Positions 1 through 6,148 of a stretch of 6,649 bases of DNA are shown one piece after another. The translations under genes were made by a program, and so were the position numbers. The notes under the pieces are model-generated. The model searched no databases. It was given only the letters and a program-made list of their open reading frames with translations, and was not told the DNA's origin. Within the stretch, counting starts at the first letter, position 1; the number at the start of each line of letters is the position of its first letter. The DNA comes from Paracoccaceae bacterium (GTDB lineage: Bacteria; Pseudomonadota; Alphaproteobacteria; Rhodobacterales; Rhodobacteraceae), in assembly GCA_009920225.1 (NCBI GenBank), contig RGAJ01000100.1, positions 1 through 6,649 of the forward strand, in the 5' to 3' direction.

Positions 1-253
1 GCATCCCTTCGGGCATCGCTTCGACGGTACAGACCCAATATTGCGCCCGCGGCGGCACAATGCGTTCTTCGCCCGTAACCAAGGCCACGACCGACGGCCC
101 GCGAATGGCGACGATCTTGTCGTATACTTCCCGCGCAAGCAGACGCAATGGTAACCCGATCACGCCAGAGCGATGGGCCAACATACGTTCGATGGCATAA
201 TGGGTCTTTCCCGTGTTGGTCGGCCCCAAAACCGCCACTATCCGCGATGTCAT
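1..253 (-). CDS. SUV3-like ATP-dependent RNA helicase, N-terminal part
   Basis: Reading leftward from an ATG at 253 gives 84 residues with no stop before the window edge, so only the N-terminus is present. Residues 10-17 are GPTNTGKT, a Walker A (P-loop) motif, followed by GLPLRLLAREVYD (33-45) and TGEERIVPP (60-68). This combination is characteristic of the SUV3/SUPV3L1-type superfamily 2 RNA helicases found in mitochondria and alphaproteobacteria. These use ATP to unwind RNA, in mitochondria as part of RNA turnover; the role of the bacterial protein is less clear. A purine-rich AGGGGC/AGGA stretch precedes the start. The TPR gene ends 13 bases upstream on the same strand, so the two are probably cotranscribed. 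The DEAD-like box and C-terminal domains lie outside the window and cannot be checked. Confidence 0.88.
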   Translation of the reverse strand, partial: MTSRIVAVLGPTNTGKTHYAIERMLAHRSGVIGLPLRLLAREVYDKIVAIRGPSVVALVTGEERIVPPRAQYWVCTVEAMPEGM

Positions 254-266
254 TGTCCTGCCCCTA

Positions 267-830
267 TCAAAGCGCTGTGTCGCCGTGTGCTTGGTTCAAG
301 GCATCATAGGCTGACTGTACTTCGGTGAAATGCGGATAAAGTGCAAGTGCCTGTTCATAGGTGCGCAAAGCTAATTCAAATTCGCCCAGTCGTTCAAAGA
401 CCTGACCCAAGACCGCAATGGCATCAAAATAGTTCGGATCCAGATCCAAGGCCGATTTCAAATCCGCAACCGCAGGGCCAAGCATATCCAACATCACATA
501 GGACTTTGCGCGTTCCAAGTAGGCGGTGGCAAACTCGGGGGCAAATCCAATCGCCGCCGTCAAATGTTCGCTTGCCGCCACAGCATCACGCCGCGCCAAG
601 GCATCGGTGCCGCGTGTCACCAATAAATCGACCGTCTGAGACCCAGAGGTTTTCCACCGGAACCTGATTTCGGCTGCAAGCTTGCCCGACACCGTCGAAT
701 CAGCATCGCGCAAATCGCGGTAGAGTTCCGTAAGGTCATCGGCAAACCCTTGCGAAAAAACAGGAAAAGCGGCGCATAAACACGCAACTGTCACAAAAGT
801 GTATTTGAATTTGCTTGTATGCCGCTTCAT
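267..830 (-). CDS. Exported tetratricopeptide-repeat (TPR) protein
   Basis: The 187-residue product begins with a basic stretch (MKRHTSKFK) and a hydrophobic segment (about residues 10-26), a Sec signal peptide with likely cleavage after Ser26 or Ala30. This places it in the periplasm. After a charged helical region (31-60) come about three TPR units near 66-100, 101-134 and 135-168. The last two show the typical pattern: A-LDLDPNYFDA, then LG-FE-ALRTYEQALALYPH. TPRs are helical protein-binding scaffolds; the partner is unknown. The start at 830 is supported by AGGA (835-838) four bases upstream. The gene lies 13 bases before the helicase gene, which suggests an operon, although one product is exported and the other cytoplasmic. 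Its start faces the SCP2 gene across 55 bases. The TPR assignment is strong; no specific function can be given. Confidence 0.85.
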   Translation of the reverse strand: MKRHTSKFKYTFVTVACLCAAFPVFSQGFADDLTELYRDLRDADSTVSGKLAAEIRFRWKTSGSQTVDLLVTRGTDALARRDAVAASEHLTAAIGFAPEFATAYLERAKSYVMLDMLGPAVADLKSALDLDPNYFDAIAVLGQVFERLGEFELALRTYEQALALYPHFTEVQSAYDALNQAHGDTAL

Positions 831-844
831 AGTTCCTAGTTAAC

Positions 845-858
845 AGTTTACGTAAACT
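845..858. promoter_or_regulatory. Perfect 14-bp palindrome in divergent promoter gap
   Basis: AGTTTACGTAAACT reads identically on both strands. It sits in the 55-base gap between the divergent starts at 830 (TPR) and 886 (SCP2). With so little room, the promoters of both genes must overlap it or reach into the opposing gene, so a dimeric regulator bound here could affect both directions. TTTACGTAAA cores occur in operators of several regulator families (MerR- and TetR-type among them), but I cannot assign one. No convincing -10/-35 pair is visible. Operator function is inferred. Confidence 0.5.
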
Positions 859-885
859 ATTCCAACGTCATTCGGAGAAATACAT

Positions 886-1176
886 ATGAGCGACATCATA
901 ACAGCAGCCGTGCAGGCGCTTGCTGACAAACTGGCGGGCAATTCCTTTGATGGATCTGCAAAATTTGAAATCGAAGATCACGGGTCCATTGTCATCGATG
1001 CCGCCGGTGTGCGTGCGAGCGACGAAGACACCGAAGTGACCTTGAAGGCCAGCGCAGAAACATTCCAAAGTATCCTTGCCGGCGATTTAAATCCAACCAC
1101 TGCCTTTATGACAGGCCGGTTGAAATTAGACGGCGACATGGGCACCGCAATGCGACTGGGCAGCGTGATTTCATAA
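886..1176 (+). CDS. SCP2 sterol/lipid-carrier domain protein
   Basis: This 96-residue protein is a single SCP2 (sterol carrier protein 2) domain. The pattern is an amphipathic N-terminal helix (about 3-17), beta strands around KFEIEDHGSIVIDAAG (26-41) and DTEVTLKASAETFQSILAG (48-66), then the family-typical end FMTGRLKLDGDMGTAMRLGS (74-93). SCP2 domains hold acyl chains, fatty acyl-CoA or other lipids in a hydrophobic tunnel. In bacteria their ligands are mostly undefined. No signal peptide is seen, so it is probably cytosolic. GGAG at 874-877 lies eight bases before the ATG and supports this start. The stop TAA shares its last base with the ATG of the following hydrolase gene (TAATG), so the two are almost certainly cotranscribed and translationally coupled. 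That pairing suggests lipid handling. Confidence 0.9.
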   Translation: MSDIITAAVQALADKLAGNSFDGSAKFEIEDHGSIVIDAAGVRASDEDTEVTLKASAETFQSILAGDLNPTTAFMTGRLKLDGDMGTAMRLGSVIS

Positions 1177-2147
1177 TGCCCACCGAAACTGCCCCGTTCC
1201 TGAGTGATCTTTTACACGCTGATATCGATGCCGCAGGTGTATGGTTGACCTGCCGCGATCAAGTACGCATCCGCGTCTCTTTGCTGCGGGCTGAACACGC
1301 GCGGGGCACCTGCATCATCTTTCCCGGTCGGACCGAATATATCGAAAAATACGCCACCGTTATGCAAATCCTTCAAAGTCATGGCCTAAACGTGGTGACC
1401 GTGGATTGGCGCGGGCAAGGGTTGGCGGATCGCCTTCTTGCGGATCGCACGGTCGGACATATAGGGACATTCGACGACTATCAACGTGATGTTGACGCGG
1501 TCATGGAATGGGTGGCCGAGACTGGGTTAGAACAGCCCTTGTACCTTTTGGCCCATTCGATGGGGGGCTGCATCGGGTTGCGTCGTCTGATCAATCATCC
1601 CACCGAATTCGCAGGCGCAATTTTCTCTGGGCCCATGTGGGGCATCTATTTCGCGCCGCTTTTGGAACCTATGGTCAATTCAATCACATGGATTGGGGAA
1701 AAGTTGGGATTGGGCAACACCTATGCGCCTTCGACCTCAAGTGCTGCATATGCGTTGGAAACATCGTTCGAAGACAACAAGTTAACAAATGATGCCGCGC
1801 TCTGGGACATGATGCAAAGCCACCTACGCGCGCATCCCGAATTAATTGTCGGCGGGCCCAGTTGGACGTGGCTGCGCCAAGCGCGGATTGAAATGGCCGA
1901 ATTGGCAAAATTGCCAAGCCCGCCGATCCCCACCTATTGTTTCGTGGGCACCGACGAAGAAATCGTAACGAAATCTGACATTCTGTCCCGCATGAAAACA
2001 TGGGACCACGGCATGTTGGACATGGTAAACAAAGGTCGCCACGAAAACCTGATGGAGCCCCGCCCCGCGGTCGAAGCCTTGATCGCCAAGGCCTTGGATC
2101 ACCTCGGGTTTGACGCGACAGGGCCAAGCAATCGGCGCGCAATCTAA
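1176..2147 (+). CDS. pldB: PldB-like alpha/beta hydrolase (lysophospholipase / monoacylglycerol lipase type)
   Basis: The 323-residue product has the alpha/beta-hydrolase layout of the PldB/serine aminopeptidase S33 (Hydrolase_4) family. FPGRTEYIEKY (49-59) forms the oxyanion-hole region. DWRGQG (77-82) follows the next strand. The nucleophile elbow AHSMGG (126-131) has Ser128. The likely acid is Asp260 in GTDEE and the likely base is His289 in GRHE. Length is close to the roughly 340 residues of E. coli PldB. Relatives release fatty acid from lysophospholipids or monoacylglycerols; the actual substrate here is unproven. There is no signal peptide, so it is cytosolic or membrane-associated. 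Its ATG overlaps the SCP2 stop by one base and it has no strong ribosome site of its own, which argues for translational coupling. The final residues (GPSNRRAI) are an unremarkable polar tail. Confidence 0.85.
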   Translation: MPTETAPFLSDLLHADIDAAGVWLTCRDQVRIRVSLLRAEHARGTCIIFPGRTEYIEKYATVMQILQSHGLNVVTVDWRGQGLADRLLADRTVGHIGTFDDYQRDVDAVMEWVAETGLEQPLYLLAHSMGGCIGLRRLINHPTEFAGAIFSGPMWGIYFAPLLEPMVNSITWIGEKLGLGNTYAPSTSSAAYALETSFEDNKLTNDAALWDMMQSHLRAHPELIVGGPSWTWLRQARIEMAELAKLPSPPIPTYCFVGTDEEIVTKSDILSRMKTWDHGMLDMVNKGRHENLMEPRPAVEALIAKALDHLGFDATGPSNRRAI

Positions 2148-2215
2148 CCCGAACACAAGAAATACGCGAACGCGAGGGGGCTTTTTCGCATACCCCCTTG
2201 CAACGCTTTGCGCAT

Positions 2216-2227
2216 AAACCTAGGTTT
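2216..2227. promoter_or_regulatory. Perfect 12-bp palindrome upstream of pepF
   Basis: AAACCTAGGTTT is a perfect palindrome ending 25 bases before the pepF start codon, in the 105-base gap after the hydrolase gene. It lies between a weak TTGCGC (2208-2213) and TAACAC (2231-2236), spaced by 17 bases, which could be a poor -35/-10 pair. Either an operator or chance is possible. The rest of the gap holds only a short AGGGGG/CCCCCT hairpin (2175-2198, 12-base loop) and no clear terminator, so pepF may also be read from the upstream operon. Confidence 0.3.
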
Positions 2228-2252
2228 GGATAACACATTACATGAGGTTACA

Positions 2253-4073
2253 ATGACGTATTCCCCCGCACCCTTGCATGACGCGAACCCAAGCCACGGC
2301 AACAAACATCTGGGCGATCTTCCAGAATGGGACCTAAGCGATCTGTACAAGGGCGAGGATGACCCCAAGTTGCAAGCAGATTTAAACTGGCTTGAAACCG
2401 AATGCGCCGAGTTTGCATCGCATTACGAAGGCAACCTTGCGGGGTTGAACGCCAAGGACATGTTGACCTGCATCCAGCGCAACGAAAAAATCAGCACCGT
2501 TGCAGGGCGCATCATGTCCTTTGCCGGACTGCGGTATTACCAAATGACCACCGATGGCGCGCGCACCAAATTCCTGTCTGATGCCCAAGAGAAGATCACA
2601 AACTTCACCACGCCTTTGGTCTTTTTCACATTGGAAATCAACCGTCTAGACGATGATCACATTGACGCGCTCTATGCGGCTGACGCGGAATTGGCACGCT
2701 ACAAGCCCGCTTTTGACCGCATCCGCGCGATGAAAGATCACCAACTGTCTGATGAAATGGAAAAATTCCTGCACGATTTGGGTGTTGTTGGGGATGCATG
2801 GGAAAAGCTGTTTGACGAAACGATCGCCGGTCTGACCTTTTTCGTGGATGGCGACGAACACAATATCGAAGGCACATTGAATTTCCTCACCGAACAAGAT
2901 CGTTCCAAACGCCAAGAGGCCGCCGAAGAATTGGCGCGCGTTTTTGGTGAAAACATCAAAACCTTTGCTCGTGTCCACAACACCCAAGCCAAGGAAAAGG
3001 AAATCATTGACCGCTGGCGCAAAATGCCCACGGCACAATCGGGCCGCCACCTGTCAAACCACGTCGAACCCGAGGTGGTCGAAGCACTGCGCAATGCGGT
3101 CGTTGCCGCCTATCCCAAACTGAGCCACCGTTACTATGAATTGAAACGCAAATGGCTGGGCCTTGATCGCATGCAAGTGTGGGATCGCAACGCGCCGCTG
3201 CCAATGGAAAGCACACGCATTGTTGCATGGGATGAAGCACGTAAAATGGTGATGGATGCCTATGGTGCCTTTGATCCGCGCATGGCTGATCTGGCGCAGC
3301 CCTTCTTTGACAAAGGCTGGATTGATGCACCGGTCAAAGCAGGCAAGGCACCAGGCGCTTTTGCGCATCCCACCGTTGTCGACGCACATCCCTATGTGAT
3401 GCTGAACTATTTGGGCAAACCCCGCGATGTCATGACTTTGGCGCATGAATTGGGCCACGGCGTGCATCAGGTACTGGCCGCAGGTCAGGGTGAAATGCTC
3501 TCCTCCACCCCGCTCACCTTGGCAGAAACCGCCTCCGTCTTTGGCGAAATGCTCACCTTCCGCAAAATGCTCGACGGTGCCAAAGACCAAGCCGAACGCA
3601 AGGTGATGCTGGCCGGCAAGGTCGAAGACATGATCAACACGGTCGTGCGCCAAATCGCATTTTACGATTTCGAATGCAAATTGCACGCGGCCCGTCGGCA
3701 GGGCGAACTGACCCCCGAGGATATCAACGACTTGTGGATGAGCGTTCAGGCGGAATCCTTGGGCCCATCCTTTGACTTTATGGACGGCTACGAAACCTTC
3801 TGGGCCTATATCCCGCATTTCGTGCATTCGCCGTTTTACGTCTATGCCTATGCCTTTGGCGATGGCTTGGTGAATGCGCTTTACGCGGTCTACCAAGAAA
3901 ACCCAGACGGGTTCCAAGAAAAGTATTTCGACATGCTCAAAGCAGGCGGTTCAAAACACCACAAAGACCTGCTTGCCCCCTTCGGCCTCGATGCCTCTGA
4001 TCCTAAATTCTGGGACAAGGGCCTGTCGATGATTTCCGACATGATCGACGAACTCGAAGCAATGGAAGACTAA
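2253..4073 (+). CDS. pepF: Oligoendopeptidase F (M3B zinc metallopeptidase)
   Basis: The 606-residue product matches the M3B/PepF family in length and motifs. An all-helical N-terminal domain begins with LPEWDLSDLY (23-32), typical of PepF. The zinc site is HELGH at 398-402 (His398, Glu399 and His402 as ligand/base/ligand), with the third ligand probably Glu425 in TLAETASVFGE. The substrate-binding end motif HSPFYVYAYAFG (525-536) supplies the conserved His and Tyr residues. The enzyme cuts short peptides in the cytoplasm and takes part in peptide recycling; there is no signal peptide. I chose the ATG at 2253 because GAGG (2244-2247) lies five bases upstream and the protein then starts MTYSPAP. 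A longer in-frame reading from a TTG at 2208 adds 15 unlikely residues and crosses the palindrome. The gene converges on the ybiI-like gene and ends 35 bases before a hairpin. Confidence 0.95.
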   Translation: MTYSPAPLHDANPSHGNKHLGDLPEWDLSDLYKGEDDPKLQADLNWLETECAEFASHYEGNLAGLNAKDMLTCIQRNEKISTVAGRIMSFAGLRYYQMTTDGARTKFLSDAQEKITNFTTPLVFFTLEINRLDDDHIDALYAADAELARYKPAFDRIRAMKDHQLSDEMEKFLHDLGVVGDAWEKLFDETIAGLTFFVDGDEHNIEGTLNFLTEQDRSKRQEAAEELARVFGENIKTFARVHNTQAKEKEIIDRWRKMPTAQSGRHLSNHVEPEVVEALRNAVVAAYPKLSHRYYELKRKWLGLDRMQVWDRNAPLPMESTRIVAWDEARKMVMDAYGAFDPRMADLAQPFFDKGWIDAPVKAGKAPGAFAHPTVVDAHPYVMLNYLGKPRDVMTLAHELGHGVHQVLAAGQGEMLSSTPLTLAETASVFGEMLTFRKMLDGAKDQAERKVMLAGKVEDMINTVVRQIAFYDFECKLHAARRQGELTPEDINDLWMSVQAESLGPSFDFMDGYETFWAYIPHFVHSPFYVYAYAFGDGLVNALYAVYQENPDGFQEKYFDMLKAGGSKHHKDLLAPFGLDASDPKFWDKGLSMISDMIDELEAMED

Positions 4074-4108
4074 CCCAAGCTCTTTCATCTTTGTAAAAAT
4101 ACTCAAAT

Positions 4109-4131
4109 CACATGGGCCACCGGCCCATGTG
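4109..4131 (-). terminator. Hairpin between convergent genes, probable terminator of the ybiI-like gene
   Basis: CACATGGGCC and GGCCCATGTG form a perfect 10-bp stem around a 3-base loop. On the minus strand it starts 12 bases after the ybiI-like stop and is followed by ATTTGAGTATTTTTAC, a T-rich tail suited to intrinsic termination. On the plus strand (pepF side) the tail is TCCCACAGC with no T run, so it is at best a weak stop or an RNA 3'-end stabiliser for pepF. Confidence 0.7.
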
Positions 4132-4143
4132 TCCCACAGCAGA

Positions 4144-4413
4144 TCACTTTAACTGACTGTCTTTTGATCCGCGTCGATTTATGCCGCCACGCATGACCTG
4201 TCGGCCATCACGCTCGCTCTGACATTCAATACACAATTTGACGCCCGCGATGGCGATGCGCCGCGCCTCCGGGATGGGCTCGTCGCATTCTGCGCAATGG
4301 GTGAGGCTGTCGCCAACCGGCTTTTTCAAGGATCGCAAGCGCGCCAATTCATCATTGATCGATGCCTCGATCTGCTCTCCGACTGCTCCGTCTTTTGCCC
4401 ATCCACCAGCCAT
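4144..4413 (-). CDS. YbiI-like DksA/TraR-family C4 zinc-finger protein
   Basis: The 89-residue product is a short DksA/TraR-family protein. Four cysteines, Cys40, Cys43, Cys61 and Cys64, have the family spacing C-x2-C-x17-C-x2-C and should bind one zinc. The N-terminus MAGGWAKDGAVGEQI and the C-terminus NRRGSKDSQLK resemble E. coli YbiI from memory, including its length of about 88 residues. Family members such as DksA bind RNA polymerase in the secondary channel, but the long coiled-coil of DksA is absent here, so that role is not assured. The start at 4413 is set by a perfect GGAGG (4419-4423) five bases upstream. An in-frame ATG at 4461 lies inside the preceding gene and is unlikely. That hydrolase gene ends 14 bases upstream on the same strand, so cotranscription is likely. 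The hairpin at 4109-4131 probably ends the transcript. Confidence 0.88.
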   Translation of the reverse strand: MAGGWAKDGAVGEQIEASINDELARLRSLKKPVGDSLTHCAECDEPIPEARRIAIAGVKLCIECQSERDGRQVMRGGINRRGSKDSQLK

Positions 4414-4427
4414 GTCATCCTCCGTTC

Positions 4428-5007
4428 CTAGGATCGTAACACATAGGGCTGCGCCAACCAATCTGCGATTGCCGCATTTGTCGCCTCAGGCGATTCCAAT
4501 GTCGGATAATGGCCCGTGTTTTCAATCACATGAAGCTTGGAATACGGGATCATCGCCGCCATCACATCTTGGCGACGCAGCGGCCATCGTTCGCAAATGG
4601 CCCATCGTAAAATTCCGCTCGACCCGATGCGCAAGCGATTTCATCGCTTCGTCGGCCACGACCTCTTTTATACGACCGGAGCGGATCAAAATAATGTCGT
4701 TTTCACGGACCGCCGCATCTTGGGGCGTATCGGCCATCGCGTTCGATGACATAACCCCAAATCGCAACACGCGTTCGGGCGCTTTGCGCAGGATCTCCAT
4801 AGCCACAAACCCGCCCAAATCGTGACCCAAAATCGCGAACTTGGGCGGCAATTGAGCCAAAACATCTTGGGCATAATCCGTTACCCGATCCCCATAGAAA
4901 ATGGGGGCAACAATCACCATACGCGTTCGCGAAAATTCAGAAATCTGTGCTTCGAACAAAAGGGGATCGCAAAACTTGCCCATTAACAGAACCAATGGTT
5001 CGGTCAC
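4428..5007 (-). pseudogene. Alpha/beta hydrolase gene, broken by internal deletion/frameshift
   Basis: Two overlapping frames encode parts of one alpha/beta hydrolase. The first starts at GTG 5005-5007, with AAGGGG at 5015-5020 as ribosome site, and gives LVLLMGKFCD (5-14), the elbow GHDLGG (61-66) and the helix VAMEILRKAPERV (68-80). It stays family-like to about DEAMKS (119-124). The C-terminus, PLRRQDVMAAMIP, then HVIENTGHYPTLESPE with the catalytic-type His, lies in another frame and ends at 4428. The whole span is 580 bases, one more than a multiple of three. Joined, it would make about 192 residues against about 230-240 remembered for the family. The missing part corresponds to cap helices, the strand before the catalytic acid and that acid itself. 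The elbow also has Asp63 where most relatives have Ser. The unrepaired reading makes a 161-residue protein with an unrelated tail. Real decay is most likely; assembly error cannot be excluded. Confidence 0.75.
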
Positions 5008-5048
5008 GCTTTTTCCCCTTATCTTGCTCCGCCTTCATGGATGAGCCA

Positions 5049-5077
5049 ATTTCACACCGCAATCAACCTGAAACCAA
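5049..5077 (-). promoter_or_regulatory. Candidate promoter of the broken hydrolase gene
   Basis: On the minus strand TTGGTT (5072-5077) and TGAAAT (5049-5054) are separated by exactly 17 bases, a plausible sigma-70-type pair with 3/6 and 4/6 matches to consensus. It lies between the upstream terminator and the GTG start and would give a leader of about 35 bases. Some promoter is expected here because the terminator isolates this gene from the upstream operon. The match is weak. Confidence 0.3.
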
Positions 5078-5123
5078 AACAAACACAAAAAGGTTGGTTT
5101 GGGTCCAACACCACCCAAACCAA
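5077..5123 (-). terminator. Intrinsic terminator after the LysM solute-binding gene
   Basis: TTGGTTTGGGT (5094-5104) and ACCCAAACCAA (5113-5123) form a perfect 11-bp stem with an 8-base loop. On the minus strand the hairpin starts five bases after the stop codon (5129-5131) and is followed by CCTTTTTGTGTTTGTTTT, a long T-rich tract. This is a textbook rho-independent terminator for the tandem solute-binding gene pair. Confidence 0.9.
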
Positions 5124-5128
5124 ACACG

Positions 5129-6148
5129 CTATTCGATATTCGACCAGAACGCTCCCAAATGCTTTGACACAATTTCATCATAGCGTTTGGATTTTTTCAA
5201 TTCCTGCAAACCCGCGTTGAACCGATACAAATGTGTGGTCCCGCGCCAATGTTTTTTGGAAATGATCACATGCAGCCCCTCGATCGACAAGGGCCGTTTG
5301 AGCGGTTCAACGGCCCCCTTCAAACCCAATTCTTTGACCTTCGTCCAGCCTAGGAATTCGTTGATCGTCACCCCATCAACCTTGCCCTGCATCAGCAATT
5401 CAAAACAGGCATCAGGGCTTTCGGCTTGGACCAAAGTGATCAACTGTTTGGTCAACCATTCGCGACCATCCCGATCCAAATCATGGGTAAAATACCCTGC
5501 AGGACGACACAGGGTTTTGCCATGAATATCCGCGTCCGAGTCAAACGTGAAAGGCGCATCCGTACGCTTAAAGACCAAAATCAACAGTTCCACCAAAGGA
5601 TCCGAAAAATGGAAATTCGCGCAGCGTTCATTGTCACGGTCCTTTTCACAATCAGGCCGCAACCACGGAAAGCCCATGTCGAATTCTTTGCCATCCAGTT
5701 TCGGGAAAAGATGCTTGGACCAATCATCTTCCCATGTAATCGAATACGAGACTGGGTTGGGCGTGTTTTCCAAAGCCGCGTTCACCAATTCGGTGACCAT
5801 CCCCTGCCCCAACCAATCTCGGTCGGTAAAGGGGGCATAATTCGACCCTGTCAGCAATTTCATCTCGGCATCATCTTGTTGCAACGGGGTTGCATCGGCC
5901 TTTTTCATATTCGGCAAACAAGGAATGTTTAATTCGGTACCCGGTGCGAATTGCAACAAGGATCCGTTTAATTTTCCTTGGTTGCCGTAATAGATCAGCG
6001 ACCATTTCTGATGATCCCCAAAATAGGTTTCGGCAATCGAAAATACCGTGTCACCGTCTTGGACCACATGGGTTTGAACACAATCCTCGGCCCACGCCAT
6101 GGGTGCAGCGCATAGGGTGATCAAAGACAACAGAACCCGCTTGATCAT
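5129..6148 (-). CDS. Exported LysM plus family 3-type solute-binding domain protein
   Basis: The 339-residue product has a Sec signal peptide (1-20, MIKRVLL... ending AWA|ED). A LysM domain follows at about 26-77 (HVVQDGDTVFSIAETYFGD, ending GTELNIPC), which binds peptidoglycan glycan chains. A short polar linker leads to a periplasmic solute-binding domain of the amino-acid (family 3) type at about 96-337, with LLTGSNYAPFTD (98-109), FDMGFPWLRPDC (156-167), FSDPLVELL (181-189) and RPLSIEGLHV (285-294). Cys23 and Cys77 bracket the LysM domain and could pair. Cys176, Cys214 and Cys248 are conserved in the upstream paralogue. GGAG (6155-6158) lies six bases before the ATG, and the start overlaps the upstream stop as ATGA, so translation is coupled. 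No permease or ATPase gene is seen, so it may be a cell-wall-held sensor or scavenger rather than a transport subunit; that is inference. The ligand is unknown. Confidence 0.85.
   Translation of the reverse strand: MIKRVLLSLITLCAAPMAWAEDCVQTHVVQDGDTVFSIAETYFGDHQKWSLIYYGNQGKLNGSLLQFAPGTELNIPCLPNMKKADATPLQQDDAEMKLLTGSNYAPFTDRDWLGQGMVTELVNAALENTPNPVSYSITWEDDWSKHLFPKLDGKEFDMGFPWLRPDCEKDRDNERCANFHFSDPLVELLILVFKRTDAPFTFDSDADIHGKTLCRPAGYFTHDLDRDGREWLTKQLITLVQAESPDACFELLMQGKVDGVTINEFLGWTKVKELGLKGAVEPLKRPLSIEGLHVIISKKHWRGTTHLYRFNAGLQELKKSKRYDEIVSKHLGAFWSNIE

Noticed and set aside
2175..2198. AGGGGG/CCCCCT hairpin after the PldB-like gene as a terminator
   Set aside because: Only six base pairs around a 12-base loop, with the T run in the loop and not after the stem; no support as an intrinsic terminator.
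1684..2238. 184-codon minus-strand open frame over the PldB-like gene end
   Set aside because: The translation is Arg/Cys/Pro-rich with no recognisable domain and is antisense to a clearly coding hydrolase.
2208..2252. Longer pepF start at TTG 2208
   Set aside because: No ribosome site, adds 15 non-family residues, and the ATG at 2253 has GAGG at the right spacing.
3054..3917. 287-codon open frame on the minus strand inside pepF
   Set aside because: It lies fully antisense to the conserved catalytic domain of pepF; the translation is rich in His/Cys/Gln low-quality stretches with no domain, as expected for a shadow frame.
4414..4461. Longer start for the zinc-finger gene at 4461
   Set aside because: It would overlap the hydrolase C-terminus, and the ATG at 4413 has a perfect GGAGG and matches the family N-terminus.
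4238..4825. 195-codon plus-strand open frame opposite the zinc-finger and hydrolase genes
   Set aside because: The opposite strand encodes a clear C4 zinc finger and hydrolase motifs with good ribosome sites; this frame has no motif and no suitable upstream site.
4428..5007. Programmed ribosomal frameshift in the broken hydrolase
   Set aside because: No slippery heptamer or downstream structure is evident, and the joined product would still lack the cap and catalytic acid, so a deletion is simpler.
5426..5932. 168-codon plus-strand open frame opposite the LysM solute-binding gene
   Set aside because: Antisense to a well-supported gene, basic low-complexity translation, no domain.
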